A DNA stretch of 64,000 nucleotides from Amphirosellinia nigrospora. Its lineage: Eukaryota; Ascomycota; Sordariomycetes; Xylariales; Xylariaceae. Below the pieces are notes generated by a model. The model was given only the letters and a program-made list of their open reading frames with translations. It ran no database searches and was not told the DNA's origin. The position numbers were made by a program, and so were the translations under genes. Positions within the stretch are counted from its first letter, which is position 1. Each line of letters starts with the position of its first letter. Positions 12,918 to 25,939 of this stretch are shown here, one piece after another. The DNA lies in NCBI GenBank assembly GCA_004123355.1, contig SCHM01000001.1, forward strand, positions 5,324,001-5,388,000. Reading direction: 5' to 3'.

Positions 12918-15900
12918 ATGGAATTACCTCATGAGAAAGGGGGGAGACCAACAGTGCCCAAATTTGCATCCTTCAGCCCAAGCCCCTGCAAGTCATACCA
13001 CCTGCTGCAGAGACAGCTACCGATCAGCTAAAGCGTAGTGGTCATCATGTTCCCCCACGAGCGACTCACAGGCTCGCAATAACCTCGCAGTTGAAGAACA
13101 TGCAGCGCTTAAGCCCGTCTCTCGCCTCTCCCGGGGTCTGCAGGGACCGACCGATCGGGAATTAGATGGGAATATCCTGTATTGCTGGATAAGCGAGGCG
13201 ACGCCCTCATTGTACGATACGGGAGTAATGACCGTAGTCGCATTCCAGAATACAGACGCATCGGCAGTGGCCGCATCTTGGGGCTGACGGCTTCATGAAA
13301 ATCGAGAGGCTCGGCAACCGACAAGAGTTCTTCATTCGTAACTATCATGAAAGCGGCTCCTTGCTTAGCAGTGATAAGAAAAATCTGCTGGCGAGAGGCA
13401 TTCGCCCAGATTCACAACCTATTCGTATTCGGCGCGGGCTAACCGAGTCTGGTGGTGCCACAGACGACCACATATCATTTAAGACGTCAAGAAAACGAAA
13501 GCGACACGGTAGTGCCCCTGAAGACTCATCTGGCGATGACAGCCCATCTTATAGGGATATTCACGGAAAGAGTAGGAAACATGATCTTTCCGATAGCGAC
13601 GAGGAGTATGATGTCGATATATCCGAAGACGTATCAAATGGGACGACAAGTGATCCGATAGCCATGCGATCGATCGAGCTTTCGAGAAAGGTGCGTGAAC
13701 GTCCAGAAGATGTTGACTCCTGGCTAGCGCTGGTTGATCACCAGAACACTTTACTTGATGTACAGAGTGGCTCCCGTACTCCGACTGCGGCAGAGATCAA
13801 AAGTTTTGCGGATATAAAACTGTCACTGCTTGAGCAGGCCCTGTCACACAACGGTGACGACGGGCATCGCGAGAGACTTACTCTGAAAATAATCAAGGAA
13901 GGCCTTAAGGTATGGGAGTTCAAAACGGCGTTGAAGAAGCTGGAGGAGACAATGCAGAGATACCCGAATAGTTTTGAGCTTTGGAAGTTATACATTTCTT
14001 TCGTGCAGACCACGCTTCCAGCCTGTCGCTATGATTGGATTAAACAGCTTTACACCGAAAAATTGCAATCTTTTCAAAAGGAGCTTCTCAATTGCTGTAC
14101 TGTGGAAACCCAAATCAAATGTTCAGGCCAAATGATATACGTTTTTCTACGTTTAACACGCTTCCTAGCAGACGCTGGTTTTGCAGAACTAGCCTCAGCA
14201 GCATGGCAGGCTAGCCTGGAACTAAACCTTGCACGGCCTTCCACACTGCCACAAGCAGAATTGGAGATCCCTTCCAGCTTCCAGGAATATTGGGAAAGTG
14301 AGGTACCACGGTTAGGCGAACATAACTGGCGAGGATGGGCCGCATTTATGATAGATGCTGCTCAAGAACCTCCAGATCCTAGAGCACCTAATGCGCCGGC
14401 GCCGCCTACTACTCGCGATGGATACAAAGCGTGGCACACCATCGAGTTACATAGAGCTCGGGATGCTACAATACCTGCTCGAACGTTGGACGAGGGGCTG
14501 AAGACGACCCATTTCGTGTTGTCATGTTCACCGACTTTCAGGATATGCTACTCTATTTCCCTGCAGAGATCATTCCGCATCTTCGGCCGCAGCTACTGGA
14601 CGCATTTCTAATATTTAGTCATCTTCCACCAAGTCTACAATATGTTAGTATGATCGATATGGACGACCCTTTTATCCTTCGCAGTGCACAAACTGTTCCG
14701 TTCACGCATCTCTCGTCCAGAAACGATATAGACTCACCTGAAGATCAACTAAACAAACCACCTGAATTCACCCACGAAATCAAGCAGATAACTCTCACTT
14801 CCGAAGTCTTATTTCCTTCTACAAAGTGGTTCAGATATCTTGAGCACGTTCATGGCAAAGTACCATCTGAGAGCTATCGTTGGGTAGCGACCATGCTAAA
14901 GCAACTGACTCGGGTGGTGGGGATTGGGAACTTAGTCCCTATTCACTCGCATTTGAATCTATAAATGAACCTGGAAACGAGAAAAAAAGTGCCAAAGCAC
15001 TCCTCAAACAAGATCCGCTCAACGTGGATTTGTACTTAGGCTATTCTATTCTCGAACATCAGCGACAAAACAATGCAGCAGCTCGCAACGTTATATCGGC
15101 AGCACTCGGCTTGTCATCCATCCCAGCTTACGACCGAGTCCGCTTACATATAGGAGCAGCATGGCTAGAGCTTGATGACGGAGATCTGGCGAAGGCCGTC
15201 TTACAGTTGTGTCGGTCAGTAGAAGACGGGCCAAAACGGACAACGCACAAGTCTACGAGCCCACAGAGGCTACTTCATCCCAGATCATTAAGGCGAAACA
15301 GTTCCTAGTGACGAATCGCGACTACAAAATCTCCTCGGGAGATCTCCCCGAAGCGGTCATATACGCAGAGGGGTTGGTGCTGCTCGACTACTTGACCCAA
15401 CGGAGCGAACAGGAAACTAGTTCTCGGAAACAAGGTGATATCTGGTTCGCTATTGTAAGGATAACTCAATGCTCCGAGGATCTCGTCTCGCGCGGCCAGC
15501 AGCACAGCCCTTTCCACGAGAAATTCCTCCAGTCTTGCGCACGCCTACTATACTACCATGCCAGCCACGGGTAAGTCTCCCTTACCATCCCCCTTTCCCC
15601 CATTCCAACCACAATCAACAAGAGCACTAACGAAAATACATCACAGATCCTTCCGTCCGGGTCTCCTCCGCGAGCAATTAACACAGTATCTGTCGTATTT
15701 CCCCTCCAACACCATCTTCCTGTCCCTGTTCGCGTGGCGCGAGGAGCGACTGAGCGTCAACGACCGCGTGCGGTCCCTCCTGCAAGACCACGTGCTGACG
15801 CGCGCCAACGAGTCCCTCAGCAGCCACGTCTTCGCCATCTCGTACGAGCTGCGCACGGGCAACGCGCACTCGGCCCGCGCGGCCTTCGAGCGCGCCTTGT

Positions 15901-16223
15901 CCTCCGACGTCTGCGCGCACCACGTCGGGCTGTGGATCGCCTACGTCCGCCTCTGCCACGCCCGCAAGGAGCTGCGCGCCAAGTTCGCCAAGGCCGTCTT
16001 CTACCGCGCCGTCCAGGCCTGTCCCTGGTCCAAAGACGTCTTCATGGAGGCTTTTGGCACCCTCGTGAGAGAGATGGACTCCGCCGAGCTGAAGAGCGTC
16101 TACTCGACCATGTGCGAGAAGGGCCTGCGCGTACACGTCGAGATGGATGAGTTTGTTGAGAATTGGCGCAGGGAACAGAAAGGGGCTGAGAGGGAGAAGG
16201 GAAGTAAGCTTAAGAAGAGATGA
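12918..16223 (+). CDS. NRDE2: NRDE2 family protein (Nrl1-like)
   Basis: Nuclear NRDE2/Nrl1 family member; relatives bind the MTR4-type exosome helicase and act in nuclear RNA processing and small-RNA or heterochromatin pathways. Seen here: N-terminus starting at the ATG 12918 with VPKFASFSPSP, the core block FMKIERLGNRQEFFIRNYHE preceded by RYGSNDRSRIPEYRR, a basic/acidic linker, then HAT-like helical repeats (RPEDVDSWLALVDHQNTLLD; KLEETMQRYPNSFELWKLYI) to SAELKSVYSTMCEKGLRVHV and the basic C-terminus KGSKLKKR. A clear intron lies at 15571-15646 (GTAAGT, CACTAAC, CACAG). About 1,075 residues. One-base breaks include GG 13289-13290 (missing G) and others near 13000, 14510, 14925 and 15220. The last exon is markedly GC-rich. 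Confidence 0.85.
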
Positions 16224-16515
16224 TTTAGGGTATTTTCAAGCGCTATGTAAACTTCTGGGGCACCCTTCAAACACTAGTTAATAACATTTTACGTAGCGTT
16301 AACTATCACGTTCAAAGGTTTGCTTAATTCCACACCTTGACGTCAAACTTGTAAAGTGATTTGAAGTAGGGTATCCACTAACTATCGCGACGCACCAGCG
16401 CAGAAGTGCTCATCAATGTTTTTCACATTCACATGCACCATATATACACAAAACACTTAATTACCAATTCACAGTTCCCATATATGTATAACCCCTTAAA
16501 GACCAAGGGCCAAGT

Positions 16516-19500
16516 TTAAACACCCTTCCACTTTCCGAATTTGCGGTACTCCGCGAACAGGGCCCTGAAAACGGCACGTCGCCCGCGTCTAGACTCTCGT
16601 TGAGCACCTTTCTGCAGCCCTCACTCGTGATATCGAGGACGGAGAAGATGCCCACCTCGAGCGCCTTACGCATCTCCCGGGATACCTCAGCCTCGAGCTG
16701 CAGTTTGATATACACTTCAAGGACGAGATACATGTGCTGACCGGCAGCGCGCTTCGCGGCATCTGTAGCTGAGTCTAATTCAGAATGGGAGCGGACCGCG
16801 CGACGGAAGCGGCGCTCGGTTCGCACACCAGTGTTAGCAGTCGGGCGAACCGCTCAGCATGACGTGGCTGGAGGCGCGTGAGTAGCCAGGGCGGATGGCG
16901 GTGCCGGGCGGATTGACGGCGTGATATTGATGGGTTGGGGTCCGCGAGGAGAACAGTCAGGAGTGCGCGGAGTGTCTTGAGTAGAATATGAAAGTGCCCG
17001 CTAAGGCGCAGACGGTGCCGTTTGATGACGAGCGCTACGAGCTTGAACAGAGCCGCGAATATCTCGCCCGCCGCTTTGGGCCCTTGGATCTTGGGTCCAT
17101 GGGTAGAACATACCTCAACTACGCTGGTTAATGTCGCTTCAATGTTGTACTGCGACATTGTGTTGGCATGCTTATCGAGGAGTAACAACATTGTCTCTGA
17201 TATTTGATTAAAGTGAGGAGGGATTCGGTACGACTTAGATGTGAGGCGAAATGTTCGTGCACTTTAGCGAGGTCTAGAGCCTCTTGTTTGCTGAGTAACT
17301 TATCACCAACATTTTGCCCTATGGACTTATCAGATGTCATTCTGTGCGGCAATAGATTGGAATCGACATACCTTGGCGAATTTCAAGCAGTCTCCGGGCA
17401 GCTAGCAAAGATCCGATGGAACCCCCAACGAGTTTGTCACGGGCCATTAACTCGCCAAGCAATTGATCCCGGACAGACGAGCTTTTCCCTTGCGCAAAGG
17501 CATCTATGAAGCCGTATATCATTTCCTCTTCAATATCATCCACTCTTTCATCCAGAACTGCACTAAGGGACTCCGCTGTGTGGCGATCTGGACTTAATTT
17601 CATAAGAAATGACCTTAGCTTCCACACAGTAGCGGGATTTCTATCCATCATCGTATCACCAACCCTCTCTAACCGAGTAAGTGTGTCGCCCGACAGCTTG
17701 ATATTTATTTGAGATGTAGTGTCGTTACTAGTGACTTGTGCCGCATCTAAGACGGTCGATAGAAACCGGAGTCTCTCGTCAGTCAGCGAATCCGTTGAAG
17801 ATTCGTTACCCTTTGATGCGAAATTGCCTAATGTTTGTTCGACTAATTGAGCAAGCTTTTGCCCAATCGCATTGGGTCTACACCAAAACGTCGCAAAGAT
17901 TCGCAGGAAGATTTGTTATCACGAAGTGCTGTAGCGAAGCTCTTCAAGATAAGGATTTGAGTGCAAGCTACTGAGTCCTTCCGAGCTTAAGGCTCTTGAC
18001 GTACTGAGACGCGCTGAGCAAGTAGGACTGCGTCAATTCGTTCATGTTCGCAAGAACTTGTCTGGCCATAATTAGTATTTTAAAGAAGACATGCTAGAAT
18101 GAATAATTTACCGAATTGTACTGTCCACAAATCTCTCAGCCAAGGAAAGGAGAGTAGTATCACTAGTTGTCAGACCAGAGCAAATATCAGCTAAGTCAGT
18201 GAATTCCATACCCTATTAGAAGTGTTAGTAAGAGTACCATAATATTCAATATTCATGACAAAGCGTAAGCAAGTAGTATGTGTAAATAGCAACTGGGACA
18301 TACCTCATAGAAAGTTGGCTGCTGTATGATCTTTGCAAGTAATCGTAGAACGGCGAGGGCATATTCCGGGTCTTTAGTCGCATAAGAAGTGATGACAGTT
18401 TTATGTTTTTTCCATGAAGTCATCATGCGCTTCCGCCGGCCTCTCGTCCAGCTCTCAACTGGAAATTCTAGCAATATCAATAGCAAGTTAAGGCTATGCG
18501 GGTGTGTCCATCCGCATTGGTCTTCCAAATTATCAAGAGCATCCAAAAATGGCGCTATCAAGGCATCGACTATTGGCTCCTCATCCGCCACATCATAATT
18601 ATGAATTAACGGCCGCACATATTCGAGACGTTGGTCGTTTGATAGTGATGGTAACTTATAGCTAATGCGCCAAAACAATTTGACGATCTGGTCGGTTAAG
18701 GTGTTGACTTCTTGTTTCGGTTGCTCACTAAGTCTGGGGAGGTGGTTAAACACCAAATCCATGTAAGGTTTAAGTAATTGGAGATCAGCCTCGGTTTTGA
18801 TCGATGAAAACAATCTCTCCAGCATTGTGCAAATCAGCTTGGTGAGATCATCTTCGTATTTACCACCGATGTGGTTGGAAAGAGAGAGTTTGCAGCAACA
18901 AGAGAATGCTTCTATGGTCTCAATGGCACCGAAGGGTTCTTCTTGAGGATTGTCTTCATGTCAGATTTGACCTTTTTCCAAAGTTTTTTGCACTCATCCG
19001 ACGTTTCCCACGAGGCCAAGCAGCCAAGAACCCGCCATTTCAACGCAAGGATATCCGGAGAGACATCTCCCCATTGCCGATCCATAATGAGTATCATCTT
19101 TGAACTAATCTTCGCAATCATACTCTCGTCGGTAAGCCCGGCACAGATACCATCAAGAACAACTAGAAGCTCTCCCGCTGTGCTAGGCATCGACTCCAAA
19201 TCGTCTAACAGTCGTAAAAGCTGAGAGCTTGAGAGAGCTGTCTGGACAATAGTTGCCAAATGCTGTCGAATCCTCCGATCAAACCATATAGATTGCTCCA
19301 CAGGTTCAGCTGCGCACAAGCTTTGAAACCACCGCTGAACGAATCCTGCCAGATCTCGCGCATTGGAATATGCGTCTTGTAGGGGAAGAATCACATTCGA
19401 TACAACAACGTCCGTTATCGTGGTACTATTATTCGAGACGCCATTAATATTGTCGAAAATGATCACTGGGTCTTGAGCAACAAGAAATACATCCGCATCG

Positions 19501-20871
19501 CAGGCAAGAATTTTCGCCAACAGCGCCCAGTCCGTTTCAACTCCATCTATCGCATGTTGCTGATATAGCATGCAAAGTGTTTTGGTATCGGGAATTGATC
19601 GTGTCTGCAAAGCGATATCTAGTAGTCGAGAAAGCACCTCATTCTTCCTCTGCCGGGCCAAAGGCCGCAAAACTTCCACCACTGCTTGAAAGATGCTCTC
19701 GGCCCATGCATCGTGCTCAATCTTGGATTTTGGATTACTAGTGTCTCGGGTGTTCTGGCTGCTATACTCCACATAACTGTAGTTGATGCAATGACATCCT
19801 TTTGGGCGATTCGCAAGGCCAACTTCATCATGTCTATATTCCTGTCCTGAGTGAAACGTTGCCTTGCAGGTCGAATGAAGTATGCACTCAAAAACTTCCG
19901 AAGCTGAGGGGTCCATATCTCGCGGCAAGTATCATAAATGTGATTTGGGGGTCGTAGAGAATAGTCATCTTCAAATCTAGCCAGCGTCAGAGAGGCACAG
20001 TCGTAAATGTATCTAGCGAATTCGAGGCTGTCTTCTTTGCTGTGAAGCCGGGAGGTTCCAGATAGCAGTCAAGGTGTCAACCCAAGATTGTTGGCCTTTT
20101 ACGAACTCTAAATCAGTAAGAGAGAGCGAGTCGTAACATATCAATAACAGTCTTGCTGTTATATCTCTAGTCTCATCGTTGGACGATGAAAAAAGAGACT
20201 TGACATGCTCGACACCAACTCTCTTCTCAGGCGTAACCTCCCCGGACTGAGCAGCGCCTTGCTCAAGCAAAATGGCCAAGGCTTCAAAAATCTCCGAGGC
20301 CGTCCTCAGACAACCCAGAGAGGAACGGAGCCCTGTAAGTGTGGTAGGCCAATCCGCCCCTCTCTTCCTCTTCTTTGCAGCCGTAATGCCTTCCTCAGTT
20401 TCATGTATGTTGGCCGGCTTCTCCCGTGTGGTGATATCTCCCAGGGTCTTGTTGAGGATCGATACGAACCGGAGGTATGCCAGTGATCTGCCTAGCGCTT
20501 GGGCGGGGATCTTGAGGAAAACGTGGCCGAGAATGGTCCAGGTGAGAGGGTATCGGCGGATATGCTCGGCGCTGTCAGTGTTGCCGCCCATATGCTTGAG
20601 CAACCATCGTAGTATACTTTCTTCGACGCCATGTAATCGGGTATACTTAGCCGCTGTAAGCAGAGACCAGAGCTTATGCACCTTTTCCGGTAAAGCTAAG
20701 GAGCTATCCTCATCAAGGGTCCTAACAGCCCGTATAAGTGCTAATTGTTGGGACTGTAAGACGGAGCTACAGTTAGTATATATTCGATAACTCAAGGTCC
20801 GAAAAGCACGTGAGAGCAATTGAGCAGGAGCAGCTTACCGGACCGCCTTCATCCACATCCATAGCCTCCAT
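16516..20871 (-). CDS. URB2: URB2/Npa2-like ribosome biogenesis protein
   Basis: Large nucleolar protein of the Urb2/Npa2 family, needed for early 60S pre-ribosome assembly. Start ATG at 20869-20871 (MEAMDVDEGGP), intron 20754-20838 (TACTAAC branch), then SQQLALIRAVRTLDED and helical repeat sequence (VEESILRWLLKHMG) throughout. The C-terminal Urb2 domain is visible: MYLVLEVYIKLQLEAEV, EVGIFSVLDI, and ending AVFRALFAEYRKFGKWKGV at the stop 16516-16518. Further introns probably lie around 17100-17350 and 17980-18300. About 1,400 residues. Frame breaks occur near 16577, 16800, 17060, 20040 and elsewhere. It converges with NRDE2 (292 bp between stops) and diverges from MIC10. Confidence 0.83.
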
Positions 20872-21346
20872 TGCGAAGCCCGCAGCAAATTGGCATCGCA
20901 GGAGTACCGGTCTAAAGCTGGATTGTAGCTATATTACAATGTGCTGCGCTATGTGCTTAGGAGCTAGAACTTTTTTTTCGGGCGTCGCGAGCTCCAAGCT
21001 CCCCTCCAAAAATACTGCCGGATTACGCTAGCCTGCGATAAGATAGCGTCCGATATACAGAGGTACAGCCTCCCACCGCCTTTCGGATCAAGCCGAGCTA
21101 GAGCCAGGCTTGAGCTTGCAGGAGCTCCGTTTACATTTCGTTGGACTCCGGCCTCATCATCGATGCTCATGCCAACCGAAACGTCACCACCCACGAGCAG
21201 CTAGAAACCTTGCCACAACCGCCGCCACCAACATCTACCCATTCCAACCCACATCCTTCAGGTATGCGCAATTCGACCTAACGCTACTATAAACTCAATT
21301 GGCTCGGTCCTCTGACATCGGACTTCGCTTCCACAGTTCGCCCAAA
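20872..21346. other. Bidirectional promoter region URB2-MIC10
   Basis: 475 bp between the start codons of the divergent URB2 and MIC10 genes. A GT...CACAG pair around 21262-21336 could be an intron in the MIC10 5' leader (GTATGC donor, CCTAACG, CCACAG acceptor). No separate gene supported. Confidence 0.5.
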
Positions 21347-21806
21347 ATGCCCGAGACGACAACCCCCGCGCCCTCGAGCGCAATCTCCCGGCCCGTGAGT
21401 GAGGCACTTCTGAACGAAAAGGTAGGCCAAAATGTCACCAGTCATGGTTGGATCTAGATCATTCTACACTCGGCATTCACGATAATCACCAATGGAAGCA
21501 AACGAGGAGAGATTTTACATCACATCGCGAATGTCTAATTACCGCAGTAACCACCCAAAGCTTAACGAGCGATACCAGCGAACCGGAGGCTAATGACTGT
21601 TATCCTGTTAGTGGGACCGCTGTGTCTCGAACATGCTCATCAAGTCGACCCTCGGCCTTGGGTTTGGCGTCGTCTTCTCCGTACTCCTGTTCAGGCGGCG
21701 CGCGTGGCCGGCCTTTGTCGGTGTCGGCTTCGGCGCCGGTCGCGCATACGAAGAGTGCAACTGGAGTTTGAAGCAAGCGTCGCGGGACCTTAAGAAAAAA
21801 GCATAG
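21347..21806 (+). CDS. MIC10: MICOS complex subunit MIC10
   Basis: Small mitochondrial inner-membrane protein that bends the membrane at crista junctions as part of MICOS. Exons 21347-21421 and 21612-21806 with a 190-nt intron; 89 residues. The diagnostic sequence is complete: SEALLNEKWDRCVSNMLIKS, a first glycine-rich membrane segment (LGLGFGVVFSVLLF), a short basic turn (RRRAWP) and a second glycine-rich segment (GVGFGAGRAYEECN). These GxGxG repeats drive MIC10 oligomerisation in characterised fungi. The short basic tail ends DLKKKA. No frame break in this gene. Start ATG is preceded by CCCAAA, a good fungal context (A at -3). Confidence 0.95.
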
Positions 21807-22552
21807 ATCTCCTTCTTATTTGCAGTTTTCTCGAGCAACTGTCCGCGTATACATCGGTTATTGTCAAACCCCCACCAGCTGCGCCCAACGACCCCTCAAT
21901 CGCCCGAGTTAGCAGGCCCATCATAACGCATTCCCAGGGACAATGAGGGAATTGAAAGTATGTGAGGCTAGCTCTGGAAGATTCTGTGTCAGAACAAGGA
22001 AGTGACAGGATATAAAATTCGGTCTTAAACACCTTGGCGCACAATAGACTTGGGGCGTAACAAGCCGGCAAGCGTTGATGCAGAAGCAAACGACATCTAT
22101 TATGTACATTTGTACAACAACAGCATCCATAATCAATAGATCAGATAAACCTATATAGACCGGCACGGATGCGATGGGATCCATTCACGTATGGAATATG
22201 AATTAGATACGCCATATTCCCGAAGATTACGAACACATTGTGAGTACGAAACTAGTTTAAGTGTGGGTTTATGCCTTCATTGTGTCAAGAGGCATATAGC
22301 ACTCGAGATCGGGTTCTCAGCCATCTATTTCCTCTCTCCCCTACCTGGCAATTGGATTAACTGGGCGCGGCTACACCGTAACCTGAGCAGCCAATGAATG
22401 AAAGCCATTCCTGGTCTCCCTCGCGTAAGCAGCGCGGTTCAAGACCATTCCTGCCTATTATACTATGGTAACCAGCTGATGCTGGAGCGCCCCCGTGCTC
22501 CCGGTCGGGCCTCTTCCCCTTACTCAAAAATTCAGGCAACTCTGATGAACGT
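21807..22552. other. Intergenic between convergent genes
   Basis: 3' region of MIC10 and of the minus-strand hypothetical gene. Several short open frames on both strands show no coding character. Confidence 0.5.
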
Positions 22553-23415
22553 TCAAATAATTTCGCCTTCCAACGCCAGTTCACTATCATCTGACACGTC
22601 CTCTTTTCCATCCCACCGTCCCAGGTTGACAAATTTCGCATCTGCGTGTCACAGAGACGTGGTGCGGCTGTGTAAAAAAGGTCTGCTGCAATGCTCTCCG
22701 TTCTGTACCTTAGGCTCCCTATGTGTGGTCGTTCCAGAGGGGCCGATAGAGTCGTCGAGGCTACTGAGAACAGCAGTTGTAGCATCATAACCCATGTTTA
22801 AACCTTCTTCCATGTCCAATGTCGTATTTCCCCATCTGATAGAGCGTATTGTCGATTTCGGTGTTAACAATGACTTACGTGACATTGGCTTGCATACAGG
22901 TGAAATCTGAGTATAGTAGTATCGTTCTGGCATAATGTTGTTCCTCCTCGTTATCTTCATTCGAGTAATGTGGCCCGGCCTTGCGGAACATGGTGGTTGA
23001 GAAACATCGTGTTGCTCGTTGTAAATGGTCCGTGATCGACGAAGAGAAGAGACAGCCCATTCACAAAGCGATCGTTTCTATCGATCGTTCTCCTCATTTG
23101 GCTTGGGATATGGGGAGCACCGTCGGTATCTGGTGCTGTAAACGAGCCATACCACGACCGGCACAATATCCGCAGTCCTGCACAAAGTAGAACGCACAGA
23201 AAGAATGCAAGGAGGCAAGTCGCTGTAGCAATTCCCAGGATCTCGATGCCACTCGCAGGGCTCGGGTCGAAGTTTGTGATAGACATCTGTCGAGCCACGA
23301 CATCCATCGAGACGCCGATGCTCGTCAAGGCCGTCATTCTAGGATATCTAGTATTCAATTCGTGCCGCGTCATGGCAGATCGATACGGATATGATGCCCC
23401 AAGCGAAAATTTCAA
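22553..23415 (-). CDS. Hypothetical protein with one membrane span
   Basis: Unrecognised. The upstream part carries one strong hydrophobic segment (GIEILGIATATCLLAFFLCV) followed by LLCAGLRILCRSWYG, then a polar region. A GTAAGT donor near 22879 (minus strand) and an acceptor around 22840 suggest an intron, after which reading continues as TTLDMEEGLNMGYDATT. A plausible end is an acidic tail (VNLGRWDGKEDVSDDSELAL) stopping at 22553-22555, which needs one frame change near 22650. The start is uncertain; the codon at 23413-23415 and the later Met of MSITNFDPSPASG (near 23290) are both possible. Topology suggests a type I/III small membrane protein; no function proposed. Confidence 0.45.
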
Positions 23416-23975
23416 GAAACTGCTGTATCCGATCAGTCGTATGCATCCAGATGGGCATTCGATATCGCAGTGTCGTAGACGAAGTCAACGAAGGAAATAA
23501 CTTGAAACTTAATCATAGCATGTCCAAACACAACAGATACCAAGATCAAGTGATTCATCTTTGATAAAATAATAGTATTCACTCACCAGTGGTAGTAATA
23601 GTGATCTTGGACAATAGGTGAGGTCGGACTCGGGTTGCGAGAGGCTCGAGCATAAGTGTCGACACGATTTCATAGAAGTAGGTGATGTTTTAAAAAGCGG
23701 TTCCTATATGCATTTACGATCATTTATGGCTTTGCTACCATGATCCAAGGGCATGCTGTGAAGGCTGATAAAGATTTGCGCCTGAAGAATAAGAATTGCA
23801 TAGTTCGGTTGTACACGAGGGCGCCTTACATCATTTGACATGCATACCTTGATAATATATAGCTACCTCCATGGAGCTGAAATGAAGGAGGAGACACCTA
23901 GTTGTCAGGGGGCAATCGCCAAATGTCGGGCGGGAAGAACAACTGGCTAAGGAGTCCCAGGGTACATTTACGGGT
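23416..23975. other. Intergenic
   Basis: AT-rich spacer upstream of the hypothetical membrane protein and downstream of the photolyase gene; no gene seen. Confidence 0.5.
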
Positions 23976-25939
23976 TCAGCCTTTTAGTCTTTTCACGTGG
24001 CGGTCCATCGGCCCTTCCTTAACAGCAACCCCTTTTCTTCCTGAGTGCTTTCCTCCATCTCGACGCTTCGATATCTGGTGTGACGGATGATCAGCATCAT
24101 CTGCGTGGTCACCTTCATCATTGTTATCAGAGCCTTCCATCCCTTCCATCTCGATCTCCCCCGCATTTTCAAATAATTCTTTCCACGTCCCGTTCTTGAC
24201 TGCTTCATCATTTCCATGAAGGCCGATCGAAAAGGCCCTTTTCATGGCAGAAATACACACGCTTCTCCTCTCTTGAAAATCAAACATGGCCTCTGGGTAG
24301 ACGCCCCCTTCTGGCTGCTACCCAAGCCGTCCCCTTCGATTCTTACTCCGGCTTCATCCAGCGCTGCCTGGGTCGCCTTCCAGGGCTCGTAGATGTATTT
24401 TGCATCGAGGAGTTTCAGCTCGGGCACCCACTTTCGAATAAAGTCGCCGTTCTTATCCCACTTTTTCCCAAATGCTACGGGACTGTAGCAGCGGAAATAC
24501 TGCGAGAAGAAGGCAGTGCAACTCAACCATTGCCAATTACCTGCATTCGAAGCTGGTTCGTGGTCTATGAGAAGCTCTTCAAACACGTCGGCGCCCGCTC
24601 CCAATGCACGTAACAACCCCCTCTTGTCAAAAAACATGCCACCATATGACGGCCTAGGTGATGAATCCAGCCCTCAATACGAAGCTGGCGCATCAAGGCG
24701 TCAACAAAGGGAATCCCGTCACCCCAGCTTTCCACCTTTTAAACCATATATCTGCTCGCGGCGAGTCGATATGATACTCACCGCTAATAGCATTCATGCC
24801 TGTCTCTGTATCTTCATGCTTCGATGGCAAGTGCCAGGGAATGAATCGAACATACGCGTTATTCAATGTCTGTATATACGGTGGCCCTATAGCCGCTTGT
24901 GCCGCGAAATACATATCGCGAAATAAAAGCTGGCCCGTCAGGCTCTCAGGGGGCGCCGAAGCCCCTTTGCCGTATTTCTCGACCGCTTCACGAGCACGCC
25001 AATAAAATAATCGAGGGGAAAGAGTCCCAAAATGCAAGTGGGGTGAAAGAAGAGTAGTTGACTGCGGCTCGAAAGCTGCTGGGCTTGTTTTAGGTTTCCT
25101 GAAAGTGGCCGCATATTTCACATCAGCCATAATCTTGTCAAGCTGCTTAAGTGCAAGACTTTCACCGCCTCGGTGCGGTGTAGTAGCCGCCGGGAAGCCC
25201 AGCTCCTTCAGCGTCTCAATGGCGAAATCACCATTGGGTCCGGCAATGTTATTATAAGCCTGGTCAGTCTTGCTTCGGTGAGGAGCATTTACGTCGACTG
25301 TATTCGGGAATTTCTCTTGGTCAAAATCGACCGGCATCTGCCCGGGATCCGGCAAAAATTTCGGTGCCGGGATCGGCTTCGGGACCTCCCCAATCTTATA
25401 CCCAGCAGCTTGAAGTTGGGTGATAGACATGGTCGGCCTGCCCCCATTCTTTGCGACAACTTCGTCACTGTCCCAAAGTGTTCTGCCATAACGTGTCACA
25501 ACTTCGACACCAGCTTTTCTAGCTGCATTGACGACGACCTTGTCCCTTTCACGTGCATAGGCATCAGTGTCCCTCTCAAAGACAAGGTGAGTTACATTCC
25601 AAGCATCGAATAACTTCGGGAATAGAGTTTGCGGCGCCTCGCGAAGCACAAAGAGCTTTGATTTCGGGTTGAGTTTCCGTATTGAATTTGAAAGATCTTG
25701 TTGGCAGTCGAGTCTTTGGGTAAGGGTTAGTAATTATTCCCATGAGTAAGGCACGTCATGACACCTTACATATATTGCCATCTATTTGGTGCGGCCTTCA
25801 CGCTGTACACATAATGAGGGTCCCACGTGAAGATAGGCCAAAGGACTTCGGGGTTTAGGTCGAGAGCTGCTTTCAGGGCCGGAGAATCATGGAGACGGAG
25901 ATCGGTTCGAAACCAGTAGATCACCCTTGGCTCTGCCAT
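23976..25939 (-). CDS. (6-4) photolyase / animal-type cryptochrome family flavoprotein
   Basis: FAD-dependent blue-light enzyme of the cryptochrome/photolyase family. N-terminus [20 protein letters not shown] is the classic photolyase alpha/beta start; intron 25714-25769 follows NRWQY. The catalytic domain shows [62 protein letters not shown] and [25 protein letters not shown] with the WLSC block is typical of the (6-4)/animal CRY branch rather than CPD class I or cry-DASH. The tail after the FAD domain is about 100 residues, acidic then basic ([10 protein letters not shown]...HVKRLKG), a possible nuclear-targeting tail. About 636 residues. Two bases appear to be missing, at AAA 24706-24708 and CCC 24594-24596. 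Whether it repairs DNA, signals, or both cannot be read from sequence. Confidence 0.88.

Noticed and set aside
15678-16136. Minus-strand frame of 152 codons in a GC-rich stretch
   Set aside because: Antisense of the last NRDE2 exon; high GC alone keeps it open.
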